NCBI GenBank assembly: GCA_964036315.1
Contig: CAXIWW010000817.1
Location: 6,421,501 to 6,485,500 of the forward strand
DNA length: 64,000 nt
Source: Acanthosepion esculentum
Lineage: Eukaryota; Mollusca; Cephalopoda; Sepiida; Sepiidae
Direction: 5' to 3'
The notes under the pieces were generated by a model. That model saw only the letters and a program-made list of their open reading frames with translations. It did no database searches and was not told the DNA's origin. The position numbers and the translations under genes are program-made. Numbering within the stretch: position 1 is the stretch's first letter; every line of letters starts with the position of its first letter. Shown here piece by piece: positions 10,318-24,000 of this stretch.

Positions 10318-12854
10318 TGCTACGAGCCGACTTCTCTTGGCTCTTTTGTGAAAACTGCCTTTCAAGCAATCTCAGGCTGCTACAAACCCACATCTCTTGT
10401 CACTTTTGTGAAAACTGCCTTACAAGCAATCTCAGCCTGCTACAAGCCGAATACGCCTGGCTTTTTTGTGAAACTGCCTTGCAATCAAACTGAGGCCGCT
10501 ACAAATCGACATCTTCTGGCTCTTTTGTGATAACTGCCTTACAAGCAATCTCAGGCTGGATCCAGCCATATTCTCCTGACTTTTTGTGCCAATTGCTTTA
10601 AAAGCAATCCCAGGCGGCCACGTGCCGATTTCTCCTGGCTCTTTTGTGGTATCTGCCTTACAAGCAATCTCAGGCTTCTACAAGCCGAATTCTCCTGTCT
10701 ATTTTTTTGAAAACTGCCTTACAAGCAATCTCAGCCTGTTACAAGCCTAATACGCCTGGCTCTTTTGTGAAACTGCCTTACAAGCAATCTCAGGACGCTA
10801 CAAATCGACATATAATGGCTCTTTTGTGACAACTGCCTTACAAGCAATCTCAGGCTGCCGCTAGTCCAATTCTCCTGACTTTTTGTGCCAATTGCCTTAC
10901 AAGCAATCCCAGGCTGCTACGAAGCGATTTCTCCTGGCTTATTTTTGGCATCTGCCTTACAAGCATTCTCAGGCTGCAGCAATATGAATTCTCCTGGCTT
11001 TTTGTGCGAATTGCCTTACAAGCACTCCAAGGCGGCTAGGAGCCGATTTCTCCTGGCCCTTTTGTGGCAACTGCCTTACAAGAAATGTCAGGCTGATACG
11101 AGCCGACTTCTCTTGGCACTTTTGTGAAAACTGCCTTACAAGTAATATCAGGCCGCTATAAATCGACATATCCTGTCTCTTTTGTGACAACTGCCTTACA
11201 AGCAATCTCAGACTGCCGCCAGCACAATTCTCCTGACTTTTTGTGCCAATTGCCTTAAAAGCAATCCCAGGCGGCTATGTGCCGATTTCTCCTGGTTCTT
11301 TTGTGGTAACTGCCTTACAAGCAATCTCAGGCTGCTACAAGACGAATTCTCCTGGCTCTATTGTGACAACTGCCTTACAAGCAATCTCAGGCTGCCGCTA
11401 GTCCAATTCTCCTGACTTTTTGTTATAATTGTCTTACAAGCAATCCCAGGCTGCTACGAACCGATTTCCCCTGGCTCATTTCTGGCATCTGCCTTACAAG
11501 CATTCTCAGGCTTCAGCAATATGAATTCTCATGGCTTTTTGTGCGAATTACCTTACAAGCAATCCCAGGCATCTACGAGCCGATTTCTCCTTGCTTTTTT
11601 GTGGCAACAGCCTTACAAGAAATCTCAGGCTGCTAAAAGCCAAATTCTCCTGGTGCTTTTGTGACAACTGCCTTACAAGCAATGTCAGGCTGCTACGAGC
11701 AAACTTCTCTTGGCTCTATATACTGAAACTGCCGTACAAGCAATCTCAGGCCGCTACAAGCCGAATACGCCTGGCTCGTTTGTGAGACTGCCTTGCAAGA
11801 TATCTCAGGCCGCTACAAATCGACATCTCCTGTCTCTTTTGTGACAACTGTCTTGCAAGCAATCTCAGGCTGACCCCAGCACAATTCTCCTGACTTTTTG
11901 TGCCAATTGCCTTAAAGCAATCCCAGGCGGCTACGTGCCGATTTCTCCTGGCTCTTTTGTGGGAACTGCCTTGCAAGCAATCTCAGGCTGCAGCAAACCC
12001 AATTCTCCTGGCTCATTTGTGGCAACTGCCTTAACAGCAATCTCACGCTGCTACAAAACGACATCTACAGTCTCTTTTTCTTAAAACTGCCTTACAAGCA
12101 ATCTCAGCCTGCTACAAGCCGAATACGCCTGGCTCTTTTGTGAAACTGCTTTACAAGGAATCTCAGGCCGCTATAAATCGACATATCCTGGCTCTTTTGT
12201 GACAACTGCCTTACAAGCAATCTCAGGCTGCCGCTAGTCCAATTCTCCTGACTTTTTGTTATAATTGTCTTACAAGCAATCCCAGGCTGCTACGAAGCGA
12301 TTTCTCCTGGCTCATCTATGGCATCTGCCTTACAAGCATTCTCTGGCTGCAGCTTTATGAATTCTCCTGGCTTTTTGTGCGAATTGCCTTACAAGAAATC
12401 CCAGGCGGCGACGAGCCGATTTCTCCTGGCTCTTTTGTGGAAACTCCCTTACAAGAAATCTCAGGCTGCTGAAAGCCGAATTCTCCTGGCGCTTTGGTGA
12501 CAACTGCCTTACAAGCAATCTCAGGCCGCTACAAGCCGAATACGCCTGGCTCTTTTGTGAGAACTGCCTTGCAAGCAATCTCATGCCGCTACAAATCGAC
12601 ATCTTCTGTCTCTTTTGTGACAACTGCCTTACAAGCAATCTCAGGCTCCTGCAAGCCGAATTCTCCTGGCTCTTTTGTGCAAATTAAATTACAAGCAATC
12701 CCAGGCGTCTACGAGCCGACGTCTCTTGGCTCTTTTGTGAAAACTGCCTTCAAAGCAATCTCAGGCTGCTACAAAACGACATCTCCTGTCTCTTTTTTTT
12801 CAAAACTGCCTTACAAGCAATCTCAGACAGCTACAAGCCGAATACGCCTGGCTC

Positions 12855-12875
12855 TTGTGTGAAACCCCACCCAGA
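12855..12875. other. C to D junction
   Basis: Family C stops after GGCTCTTGTGTGAAAC inside a monomer, and D starts with CCCACCCAGAAGACAG. Relative to the right side of the D block, only about 12 bp of C phase (TGCCTTACAAGC) is missing. Confidence 0.8.
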
Positions 12876-13298
12876 AGACAGTCCCAGAAAGTCCCACTCA
12901 GACGACCCCCAGTCCCAGAAAGTCCCACGCAGACGACCCCCAGTCCCAGAAAGTCCCACGCAGACGAGCCCCAGTCCCAGAAAGTCCCACGCAGACGACA
13001 CCCTACCAAGGAGACAGTCCCAGAAAGTCCCACGAAGACGACCCCCAGTCCCAGAAAAACACACGAAGACGATCCCCACCCAGGAGACAGTGCCAGAAAG
13101 TCCAACTCAGACGACCCGCCACCCAGGAGACAGTCCCAGAAAGTCCAACGCAGACGGCTCCCAGTCCCAGAAAGTCCCACGCACACGATCCCCAGTCCCA
13201 GAAAAACCCACGCAGACGATCCCCCACCCAGGAGACAGTCCCAGAAAGTCCCACGTAGACGACCCCCCACCCAGGAGACAGTCCCAGAAAGTCCAAGG

Positions 13299-13960
13299 AA
13301 GACGACCCCCACTGCCAAAAAGTCCCACGCAGACGGACCCCAGTACCAGAGAGTCCCACGCAGACGAACCCCAGTCCCAGAAAGTCCCACGCAGACGCCC
13401 CACACCCAGGAGACAGTCACAGAAAGACCCACGCAGACGAACCCCCAGTCCCAGAAAGTCCCACGCAGACGACCCCCCATCCAGGAGACAGTCCAAGAAA
13501 GTCCCATGCAGACGACCCCCAGACAGGAGACTGTCCCAGCAAGACCCACGCAGACGACCCCCAGTCAGAAAGTCCCACGCAGACGAACACCCACCCAGGA
13601 GACAGTCCCAGAAACTCCCACGCAGACGACCCCCCACCGAGGAGACAGTCCTAGAAAGTCCCACGGAGACGACCCCCAGTCCCGGAAAGTCCCACGCAGA
13701 CGACCCCCACACAGGAGACAGTCCCAGGAAGTCTCATTCAGACGACCCACACCCAGGGGACTGTCCCAGAAAGTCCCACGAAGACGACCCCCCCACGCAT
13801 GAGAAAGTCCCAGAAAGTCCAACGCAGACGAACCCCCACACAAGAGAGAGTCCCAGAAAAACCAACGCAGAGGAACCCCAGTCCCAGAAAGTCCCACACA
13901 GACGACCCCCAGTCCTAGGAAGTCCCATGCAGAAGACCCCCACCCAGGAGACAGTCCCAC
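13299..13960 (+). repeat. Dispersed duplication in D1, copy 1
   Basis: Pairs with 18071-18605. Shared rare sites are ACTGCCAAAAAGTCC (13311 and 18083), GGAGACAGTCCTAGAAAGT (13641 and 18329), ACGCATGAGA (13795 and 18440) and AGTCCTAGGAAGTCCCATG (13911 and 18556). The offset falls from 4772 to 4688 to 4645 bp, showing whole-monomer losses in copy 2. Confidence 0.75.
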
Positions 13961-16060
13961 GCAGACGACCCCCAACCAGGAGACAGTCCCAGAGAGTCCC
14001 AAACAGACAACCCCCCACCCAGGAGACAGTCCCAGAATGTCCCACGTAGACGACACCCAGTCCCAGAATGTCCCACGCTGACGACCCCCAGTCCCAGAAT
14101 GTCCCCCGCAGACGACCCCCTAGTCCCAGAAAGTCCCACGAAGACGACAACCCCACCCAGGTGACAGTCCCAGAAAGTCCCACGCTGACGACCCCCAGCC
14201 CAGTAAGTCCCACGCAGACGACCACCCCACCCAGGTGACAGTCCCAGAAAGTCCCACGCTGACTACCTCCAGTCCCAGAAAGTCCCACGCAGACGACCCC
14301 CAGTCCCCGAAAGTCCAACGCAGACGACCTCCAGTCCCAGAAACTCCCACGCAGACGACCGCCCATCCAGGAGACAGTCACAGAAAGTCCAACGTAGACG
14401 AGCCCCAGTCCCACAAAGTCCAAAGCAGACGACCCCCCACCCAGGAGACTGTACCATAAAGTCCCACGTAGACGACCCCCAGTCACATAATGTCCCACGC
14501 TGACAACCCCCAGTACCAGAAAGTCCCCCGCAGACGACGCCCTAATCCCAGAAAGTCCCACGAAGATGACCTCCCAGACAGGAGACAGACCCAGAAAGTC
14601 CCACGCAGAGGACCCCCAGTCCCAGCAAGTCCCACGCAGACGACCACCCCACCCAGGTGACATTCCAAGAAAGTCCCACGCAGACTACCTCCCGTCCCAG
14701 AAAGTCCCACGCAGACGAGCCCCAGTCCCAGAAAGTATCACGCAGACCGCCCACAATCCCAGAAACTCCCACGATGGCGACCCCCACCCAGGAGAGAGTC
14801 CCAGAAAGACCCACGCAGACGACCCCCAGTCCCGGAAAGTCCCACGCATACGACCCCACACCCAGGAGAGGGTCCAAGAAATTCCCACGCAGACTACCAA
14901 CAGTCCCAGAAAGTCCCACGCAGACGACCCCCACCCAGGAGACAGTCCAAGAAAGTCCCACGCAGACGACCCCCACTAGGAGAAAGTCCCACGTAGACGG
15001 CCCCCAGTCCAAGAATGTCCCACGCAGACGACCCCCAGTCCCAGAAAGTCCCACGCAGACAACCCCCCACCCAGGAGACAGTCCCAGAAAGACCCACGCA
15101 GACGACCCCAGTCCCAGAAAGTCCCACGCAGACGACCCCCAGTACCAGAAAGTCCCACGCATACGATCCCCAGTCCCAGAAAGTCCCACGCAGACGACAC
15201 CCAGTCCCAGAAAGTGCAAGAAGACGAACCCCAGTCCCAGAAAGTCCCACGCATACGACCCAACACCCAGAAGACAATCCCAGAAAGTCCCACGCAGACG
15301 ACACCGAGTCCCAGAAACTCCCATGCAGAAGACCTCCCACCCAGGAGACAGACCCAGATATCCCACGCAGACGACCCTCAGTCACGGAAAGTCCCACGAA
15401 GACGAACCCCCACCCAGGAGACAGTCCAAGAAAGTCCCACGCAGACGAGCCCCCACCCAGGAGACAGTCCCAGAAAGTCCCACGCATACGACCCCCAGTC
15501 CAAGAAAGTCCCACAAAGACGACCCCAAGACAGGAGACAGTCCCAGCAAGTCCCACGCAGACGACCCCCAGTCCCAGAAAGTCCCACGCAGACAACCTCC
15601 CACCCAGGAGACAGTCCCAGAAAGACCCACGCAGACGACCCCCAGTCCCAGAAAGTCCCACGCAGACGATCCCCAGTACTAGAAAGTCCCACGCATACGA
15701 TCCCCAGTCCCAGAAAGTCCCACGCAGACGACACCCAGACCCAGAAAGTCCCAAGAAGACGAACCCCAGTCCCAGAAAGTCTCACGCAGACGACACCCTA
15801 CCAAGGAGACAGTCCCAGAAATTCCCACGCAGACGACCCCCAGTAATAGTAAGTCCCACGCAGACGACCCCCAGTAATAGTAAGTCCCACGCAGACGACC
15901 CCCAGTCCCAGAAAGCCCAACGCAGACGACCCCATACCAACGAGACAGTCCCAGAAAGTCTCATGCAGACGACCCCCAGTCCCAGAAATTCCCAGGCAGA
16001 CAACCCCCCACCCAGGAGACAGTCCCAGAAAGTCCCACGCAGACGACCACCAGTCCCAGA

Positions 16061-17530
16061 AAGTCCCACGCCGACGGACACCAGTCCAAGAATGTCCAAC
16101 GCAGACGACCCCCCACCCAGGTGACAGTCCAAGAAAGTCCCACGCAGACGACCCCCACTAGGAAAAAGTCCCACGTAGACGGCCCCCAGTCCAAGAATGT
16201 CCCACGCAGACGAACCCAGTCCCAGAAAGTCCCACGCAGACAAACCCCCACCCAGGAGACAGTCCCAGAAAGACCCACGCAGACGATCCCCAGTCCCAGA
16301 AAGTCCCACGCAGACGACCCCCAGTATCAGAAAGTCCCACGGAGACGACCCCCAGTCCCAGAAAGTCCCACGCAGAAGACACCAAGTCCCAGAAAGTCCC
16401 AAGAAGACGACTCCCAGTCCCAGAAAGTCTCACGCAGACGACACCCTACCAAGGAGACAGTCCCAGAAAGACCCACGCAGACGACCCCCACTCCAAGAAA
16501 AACCCACGCAGACGATCCCCACCCAGGAGACAGACCCATAAAGTCCCACGAGGACGACCCCCAGTCCGAGAAAGTCCCACGCAGACGACCCCCCACCCAG
16601 GAGAGTCCCAGAAATTCCCATGCAGACGAACCCCCACCAAGGAGACAGAAACAGATATCCTCAGAAACAGATATCTCACGCAGACGACACCCTACCAAGG
16701 AGACAGTGCCAGAAATTCCCACGCAGACGTCCCCCAATCCAAGAAAGTCCCACGCAGACGATCCCCACCCAGGAGACAGTCCCAGCAAGTCCCACGCAGA
16801 CGACCCCCCACCCAGGAGACAGTCCCAGAAAGTCCCACGCAGACGACCACCAGTCCCAGAAAGTCCCACGCCGACGGACACCAGTCCAAGAATGTACAAC
16901 GCAGACGACCCCCCCACCCAGGAGACAGTCCAAGAAAGTCCCACGCAGACGACCCCCACTAGGAGAAAGTCCCACGTAGACGGCCCCCAGTCCAAGAATG
17001 TCCCACGCAGACGAACCCAGTCCCAGAAAGTCCCACGCAGACAAACCCCCACCCAGGATACAGTGCCAGAAAGACCCACGCAGACGATCCCCAGTCCCAG
17101 AAAGTCCCACGCAGACGACCCCCAGTATCAGAAAGTTTCACGGAGACGACCCCCAGTCCCAGAAAGTCCCACGCAGACGACACCCAGTCCCAGAAAGTCC
17201 CAAGAAGACGACCCCCAGTCCCAGAAAGTCTCACGCAGACGACCCCCACTCCCATAAAAACCCACGCAGACGATCCCCACCCAGGAGACAGACCCATAAA
17301 GTCCCACGAGGACGACCCCCAGTCCGAGAAAGTCCCACGCAGACGACCCCCCACCCAGGAGACAGTCACAGAAATTCCCATGCAGACGAACCCCCACCAA
17401 GGAGACAGAAACAGATATCCTCAGAAACAGATATCTCACGCAGACGACACCCTACCAAGGAGACAGTGCCTGAAATTCCCACGCAGACGTACCCCAATCC
17501 AAGAAAGTCCCACGCAGACGATCCCCACCC
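16061..17530 (+). repeat. Duplicated block in D1, left pair (about 0.8-kb tandem copies)
   Basis: GCCGACGGACACCAGTCC recurs near 16070 and 16870, and CCAAGAATGTCCCACGCAG at 16191 and 16992 (offset 801). The marker GGAGACAGAAACAGATATCC recurs at 16641 and 17401 (offset 760). The whole pair is repeated further right, with offsets of 2192-2234 bp. Confidence 0.8.
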
Positions 17531-18070
17531 AGGAGACAGTCCCAGCAAGTACCACGCAGAGGACCCCCCACCAGGAGACAGTCCCAGAAAGTCACACGCA
17601 GACGACCACCAGTCCCAGAAAGTCCCACGCAGACGACCCACAGTTCCAAAAAGTCCCTCGCAGACGACCCACAGTTCCAGAAAGTCCCACGCAGACGACC
17701 CCCCACCCAGGAAACAGTCGCAGAATGAGCCACGCAGACGTACCCCAGTACCAGAAAGTCCCACGCAGACGACCCCCCAACCAGGAGACACTCCCAGAAA
17801 GTCCCACGCAGACGACCCCCAGTCCCAGAAAGTCCCACGCACAGGACCCCCAGTCCCAGAAGTCCCACGATGACGACACCCTACAAAGGAGACAGTCCAA
17901 GAAATTCCCACGCAGACGACCCCCACTCCCAGAAAAACCCACGCAGACGATCCCCACCCAGGAGACACTGCCAGAAAGTCCCACGCAGAAGAACCGCCAC
18001 CCAGGAGACTGTCCCAGAAAGTCCCACGTAGACGACCCCCACCCAGGAGACAGTCCCAGAAAGTCCAACG

Positions 18071-18605
18071 AAGACGACCCCCACTGCCAAAAAGTCCCAC
18101 GCAGACGGACCCCAGTACAAGAGAGTCCCACGCAGATGAACCCCAGTCCCAGAAAGTCCCACGCAGACGCCCCACACCCAGGAGACAGTCACAGAAAGAC
18201 CCACGCAGACGAACCCCAGTCCCAGAAAGTCCCACGCAGACGACCCCCAGTCACAGAAAGTCCCACGCAGACGAACACCCACCCAGGAGACAGTCCAAGA
18301 AACTCCCACGCAGACGACCCCCCACCGAGGAGACAGTCCTAGAAAGTGCCACGCAGACGACCCCCAATCCCAGAAAGTCCCACGCAGACGAACCCCACAC
18401 AGGGGACTGTCCCAGAAAGTCGCACGAAGAGACCCCCCAACGCATGAGACAGTCCCAGAAAGTCCAACGCAGACGAACCCCCACACAAGAGAGAGTCCCA
18501 GAAAAACCAACGCAGAGGAACCCCAGTCCCAGAAAGTCCCACACAGACGACCCCCAGTCCTAGGAAGTCCCATGCAGAAGACCCCCACCCAGGAGACAGT
18601 CCCAG
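18071..18605 (+). repeat. Dispersed duplication in D1, copy 2
   Basis: Partner of 13299-13960, shorter by monomer-scale deletions. It keeps the same order of rare variants. Confidence 0.75.
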
Positions 18606-19749
18606 AAAGACCCACGCCGACGGACACCAGTCCAAGAAAGTCCCACGGAGACGACCCCCAGTCCCAGAAAGTCCCACGCAGAAGACACCCTGTCCCAGAA
18701 AGTCCCAAGAAGACGACCCCCAGTCCCAGAAAGTCTCACGCAGACGACACCCTACCAAGGAGACAGTCCCAGAAAGACCCACGCAGACGACCCCCAGTCC
18801 GAGAAAGTCCCATGCAGACGAACCCCCACCAAGGAGACAGAAACAGATATTCTCAGAAACAGATATCTCACGCAGACGACACCCTACCAAGGAGACAGTG
18901 CCAGAAATTCCCACGCAGACGTCCCCCAATCCAAGAAAGTCCCACGCAGACGATCCCCACCCAGGAGACAGTCCCAGCAAGTCCCACGCAGACGACCCCC
19001 CACCCAGGAGACAGTCCCAGAAAGTCCCACGCAGACGACCACCAGTCCCAGAAAGTCCCACGCCGACGGACACCAGTCCAAGAATGTACAACGCAGACGA
19101 CCCCCCCACCCAGGAGACAGTCCAAGAAAGTCCCACGCAGACGACCCCCACTAGGAGAAAGTCCCACGTAGACGGCCCCCAGTCCAAGAATGTCCCACGC
19201 AGACGAACCCAGTCCCAGAAAGTCCCACGCAGACAAACCCCCACCCAGGAGACAGTGCCAGAAAGACCCACGCAGACGATCCCCAGTCCCAGAAAGTCCC
19301 ACGCAGACGACCCCCAGTATCAGAAAGTTTCACGGCGACGACCCCCAGTCCCAGAAAGTCCCACGCAGACGACACCCAGTCCCAGAAAGTCCCAAGAAGA
19401 CGACCCCCAGTCCCAGAAAGTCTCACGCAGACGACACCCTACGAAGGAGACAGTCCCAGAAAGACCCACGCAGACGACCCCCACTCCAAGAAAAACCCAC
19501 GCAGACGATCCCCACCCAGGAGACAGACCCATAAAGTCCCACGAGGACGACCCCCAGTCCGAGAAAGTCCCACGCAGACGAGCCCCACCCAGGAGACAGT
19601 CCCAGAAATTCCCATGCAGACGAACCCCCACCAAGGAGACAGAAACAGATATCCTCAGAAACAGATATCTCACGCAGACGACACCCTACCAAGGAGACAG
19701 TGCCAGAAATTCCCACGCAGACGTCCCCCAATCCAAGAAAGTCCCACGC
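18600..19749 (+). repeat. Duplicated block in D1, right copy
   Basis: Carries CCAAGAATGTCCCACGCAG at 19184 and the GACAGAAACAGATAT marker at about 18836 and 19638. It is nearly identical to about 16.64-17.5 kb at an offset of 2192 bp, as in 16676-17110 against 18868-19302. Confidence 0.8.
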
Positions 19750-21949
19750 AGACGACACCCCAGACAGGAGACAGTCCCAGAAAGTCCGACGCAGACGACC
19801 CCCAGTCCCAGAAAGTCCGACGCAGACGACCCCCCACCCAGGAGACAGTCCAATAAAGTCCTACGCAGACGACCCCCCAACCCAGGAGACAGTCCCAGAA
19901 AGTCCCACGCAGACGACCCCCATTCCCAGAGAGTCCCACGCAGACGATCCCCACCCAGGAGACAGTCACAGAAAGTCCAACGCAGACGACACCCAGCCCA
20001 GGAGACAGTCCCAGAAAGTCCCATGCAGACGACCTCCAGTCCCAGAAAGTCCCACGCAGATGACCCCCAGTCCCACAATGTCCCACGCAGACGACCCCCC
20101 CCACCCAACAGACATTTCCCAGAAAGTCCCACGCAGACGACACCCAGTCCCAGAAAGTCACACGCAGACCACCCCCAGTCACAGAAAGTCCCACGCAGAC
20201 GACCCCCAGTCCCACAAATCCCACGCAGACGACCCCCACCCAGGAGACAGTCCCAGAAAGACCCACCCAGACGACCCCCAGTCCCAGAAAGTCCCACGCA
20301 GACGTCCCCCAGACAGGAGACAGTCCCAGAAAGTCCCACGCAGAAGACCCTCAGTCCCAGAAAGTCCCACGCAGACGACCCCCCACCCAGGAGACAGTAC
20401 AAGAAAGTCCTACGCAGACGACCACCCCACCCAGGAGACAGTCCAAGAAATTCACACGCAGACGACCCCCAGTCCCAGAAAGTCCCACTCAGACGACCCC
20501 CAGTCAAGAAAATCCCACACAGACGACCCCCCACCCAGGAGACAGTCCGAGAAAGTCCCACGCAGAAGACCCCCTGTCCCAGAAATTCCCACGCAGACGA
20601 CCCGCCACCCTGGAGACAGTACCAGAAAGTCCCACGCAGACGACACCCCAGACAGGAGACAGTCCCAGAAAGTCCGACGCAGACGACCCCCAGTCCCAGT
20701 AAGTCCCACGCAGACGACCCCCCACCCAGGAGACAGTCCAAGAAAGTCCTACGCAGACGACCCCCCCACCCAGGAGACAGTCCCAGAAAGTCCCACGCAG
20801 ACGACCCCCATTCCCAGAAAGTCCCACGCAGACGACCCCCACCCAGGAGACAGTCCCAGAAAGTCCGACGCAGACGACACCCAGTCCCAGAAAGTACCAC
20901 GCAGACGGCCCCCACCCAGGAGACAGTCACAGAAAGTCCAACAAAGACGACACCCAGCCCAGGAGACAGTCCCAGAAAGTCCCATGCAGACGACCTCCAG
21001 TCCCAGAAAGTCACACGCAGATGACCCCAGTCCCACAAAGTCCCACGCAGACGACCCCCCACCCAGCAGACATTTCCCAGAAAGTCCCACGCAGACGACA
21101 CCCATTCCCATAAAGTCACACGCAGACCACCCCCAGTCCCAGAAAGTCCCACTCAGACGACTCCCAGTCCCAGAAAGTCCCACACAGACGGCCCCCCACC
21201 CAGGAAACAGTCCCAGAAAGTCCCACGCAGACGACCCCCTGTCCCAGAAATTCCCACGCAGACGACCCGCCACCCTGGAGACAGTACCAGAAAGTACCTC
21301 GCAGACGACCCCCCAGACAGGAGACAGTCCCAGAAAGTCCCACGCAGACGACCACCCCCCCAGGAGACAGTCCAAGAAAGTCCCACGCAGACGACCCCCA
21401 GTCCCAGAAAGTCCCACTCAGACGACCCCCAGTCCCAGAATGTCCCACACAGACGACCCCCCACCCAGGAGACAGTCCCAGATAGTCCCACGCAGAAGAC
21501 CACCTGTCCCAGAAATTCCCACGCAGACGACCCCCCACCTTTGAGACAGTACCAGAAAGTCCCACGCAGACGACACCCCAGACAGGAGACAGTCCCAGAA
21601 AGTCCCACGCAGACGACCCCCTAGTCCCAGAAAGTCCCACGCAGACGACCCCCCATTCCCAGAAAGTCCCACGCAGACGACCCCCACCCAGGAGACAGTC
21701 CCAGAAAGTCCGACGCAGACGACACCCAGTCCCAGAAAGTCCCACGCAGACGGCCCCCACCCAGGAGACAGTCACAGAAAGTCCAACGCAGAAGACACCC
21801 AGCCCAGGAGACAGTCCCAGAAAGTCCCATGCAGATGACCTCCAGTCCCAGAAAGTCACACGCAGATGACCCCCAGTCCCACAAAGTCCCACGCAGACGA
21901 CCCCCCACCCAGCAGACATTTCCCAGAAAGTCCCACGCAGACGACACCC

Positions 21950-22600
21950 AGTCCCAGAAAGTCACACGCAGACGACACCCAGGCCAGGAGACAGTATCAT
22001 AATGTCCCATGCAGACGACCTCCAGTCCCAGCAAGTCCCACGCAGACGACCCCTCACTCAGGAGACAGTCCCAGAAAGTCCCACGCAGAGGACCCACCAG
22101 ACAGGAGACAGTCCCAGAAAGTCCCATGCGGACGACCCCCAGTCCCAGAAAGTCCCACGCAGACGACCCCCCACCCAGGCGACAGTCCCACAAAAACACA
22201 CGCAGACGACCCCCAGTCCCCAAAGTCCCACGCAGACGAACACCAGTCCCAGAAAGTCCCACGCAGACGACCCCCCCACCCAGGAGACAGTCCAAGAAAG
22301 TCCTACGCAGACGACCCCCCAACCCAGGAGACAGTCCAAGAAAGTCCCACGCAGACGACCCCCAGTACCAGAAAGTCCCAAGCAGACGAACCCCAGTCCC
22401 AGAAAGTCCCACGCAGATGACCCCCAGTCCTACAATGTCCCAGGCAGACGACCCCCCACCCAGCAGACATTTCCCAGAATGTCCGACGCAGACGAAACCC
22501 AGTCCCAGAAAGTCCCACGCAGACCACCCCCAGTCACAGAAAGTCCCACGCAGACCACCCCCAGTCACAGAAAGTCCCACGCAGACGACCACCACCTAGA
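21950..22600 (+). repeat. D2 segment present three times, copy 1
   Basis: Contains ACACCCAGGCCAGGAGACAG, CCCCTCACTCAGGAGACAG and CCCAGGCGACAGTCCCAC in that order. The same order is found at about 23370-24000 and 30230-30860. Confidence 0.75.
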
Positions 22601-23369
22601 AGACAGTCCCAGAAAGACCCACGCAGACGACACCCAGTCCCAGAAAGTCCAACGAAGACGACCCCCCAGACAGGAGACAGTCCAAGAAAGTCCCACGCAG
22701 ACGACCCCCTGTCCCAGAAATTCCCACGCAGACGACCCGCCACCCTGGAGACAGTACCAGAAAGTCCCACGCAGACGACACCCCAGACAAGAGACAGTCC
22801 CAGAAAGTCCGACGCAGACGACACCCAGTCCCACGCAGACGGCCCCCACCCAGGAGACAGTCACAGAAAGTGCAACGCAGACGACACCCAGCCCTGGAGA
22901 CAGTCCCAGAAAGTCCCACGCAGACGACCCCCAGTCCCAGAAAGTCCCACTCAGACGACCCCCAGTCCCAGAATGTACCACACAGACGACCCCCCACCCA
23001 GGAGACAGTCCCAGAAAGTCCCACGCAGAAGACCCCCTATCCCAGAAATTCCCACGCAGACGACCCGCCACCCTGGAGACAGTACCAGAAAGTCCCACGC
23101 AGACGACACCCCAGACAAGAGACAGTCCCAGAAAGTCCGACGCAGACGACACCCAGTCCCAGAAAGTCCCACGCAGACGACCCCCCACCCAGGAGTCAGT
23201 CCAAGAAAGACCTACGCAGACGACCCCCCCACCCAGGAGACAGTCCCAGAAAGTCACACGCAGATGACCCCCAGCCCCACAAAGTCCCACGCAGACGACC
23301 CCCAGTCCCAGAAAGTCCCACGCAGACGACCCCCAGTCCCAGAAAGTCACACGCAGACCACCCCCAGTC

Positions 23370-24000
23370 ACAGAAAGTCCAACGCAGACGACACCCAGGC
23401 CAGGAGACAGTATCAGAATGTCCCATGCAGACGACCTCCAGTCCAAGCAAGTCCCACGCAGACGACCCCTCACTCAGGAGACAGTCCCACAAAAACCCAC
23501 GCAGAGGACCCACCAGACAGGAGACAGTCCCAGAAAGTCCCACGCAGACGACCCCCAGTCCCAGAAAGTCCCACGCAGACGACCCCCCACCCAGGCGACA
23601 GTCCCACAAAAACCCACGCAGACGACCCCCAGTCCCCAAAGTCCCACGCAGACGAACACCAGTCCCAGAAAGTCCCACGCAGACGACCCCCCACCCAGGA
23701 GACAGTCCAAGAAAGTCCTACGCAGACGACCTCCCAACCCAGGAGATAGTACAAGAAAGTCCCACGCAGACGACCCCCAGTACCAGAAAGTCCCAAGCAG
23801 ACGAACCCCAGTCCCAGAAAGTCCCACGCAGATGACACCCAGTCCTACAATGTCCCAGGCAGACGACACCCCACCCAGCAGACATTTCCCAGAAAGTCCG
23901 ACGCAGACTAAACCCAGTCCCAGAAAGTCCCACGCAGACCACCCCCAGTCACAGAAAGTCCCACGCAGACGACCACCACCTAGAAGACAGTCCCAGAAAG
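23370..24000 (+). repeat. D2 segment present three times, copy 2
   Basis: Same ordered markers as 21950-22600. The similarity to the third copy continues to about 24.7 kb, where GCGGACGAACCCCCACACTG at 24590 matches 31312 (offset 6722). Confidence 0.75.

Larger units (their letters stand above)
8216..12864 (+). repeat. Satellite family C, left array (60-bp monomer)
   Basis: Tandem array with a 60-bp monomer (AACTGCCTTAC at 8381 and 8441). The consensus runs from AACTGCCTTACAAGCAATCT through CAGGCTGCTACAAGCCGAAT to TCTCCTGGCTCTTTTGTGAC. Distinct monomer types recur in a loose order, including AAAACGACATC, CAGCCTG...GAATACG, GGCCGCTACAAATCGACAT, CCGCTAGTCCAATT, CATTCTCAGGCTGCAGCAAT and TCCCAGGCGGCTACGAGCC. 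Some monomers are 59 bp. Since 60 is divisible by 3, the forward frame translates to a 20-residue repeat (TALQAISGCYKPNSPGSFVT-like). The longest such frame covers 8258-8986 (242 codons). I treat these as by-products. Orientation is + except for 9755-10003. Confidence 0.95.
12865..19749 (+). repeat. D subdomain D1 (left flank type)
   Basis: This part lacks the GACATTTCCC and TCCGACGCAG variants found further right. It contains its own markers, including AGTCCTAGGAAGTCCCATG (13911 and 18556) and GGAGACAGAAACAGATATCC. Segmental duplications link 13.30-13.96 kb to 18.07-18.60 kb and about 16.0-17.5 kb to 18.6-19.75 kb. The right limit is approximate, placed where TCCGACGCAG first appears. Confidence 0.65.
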
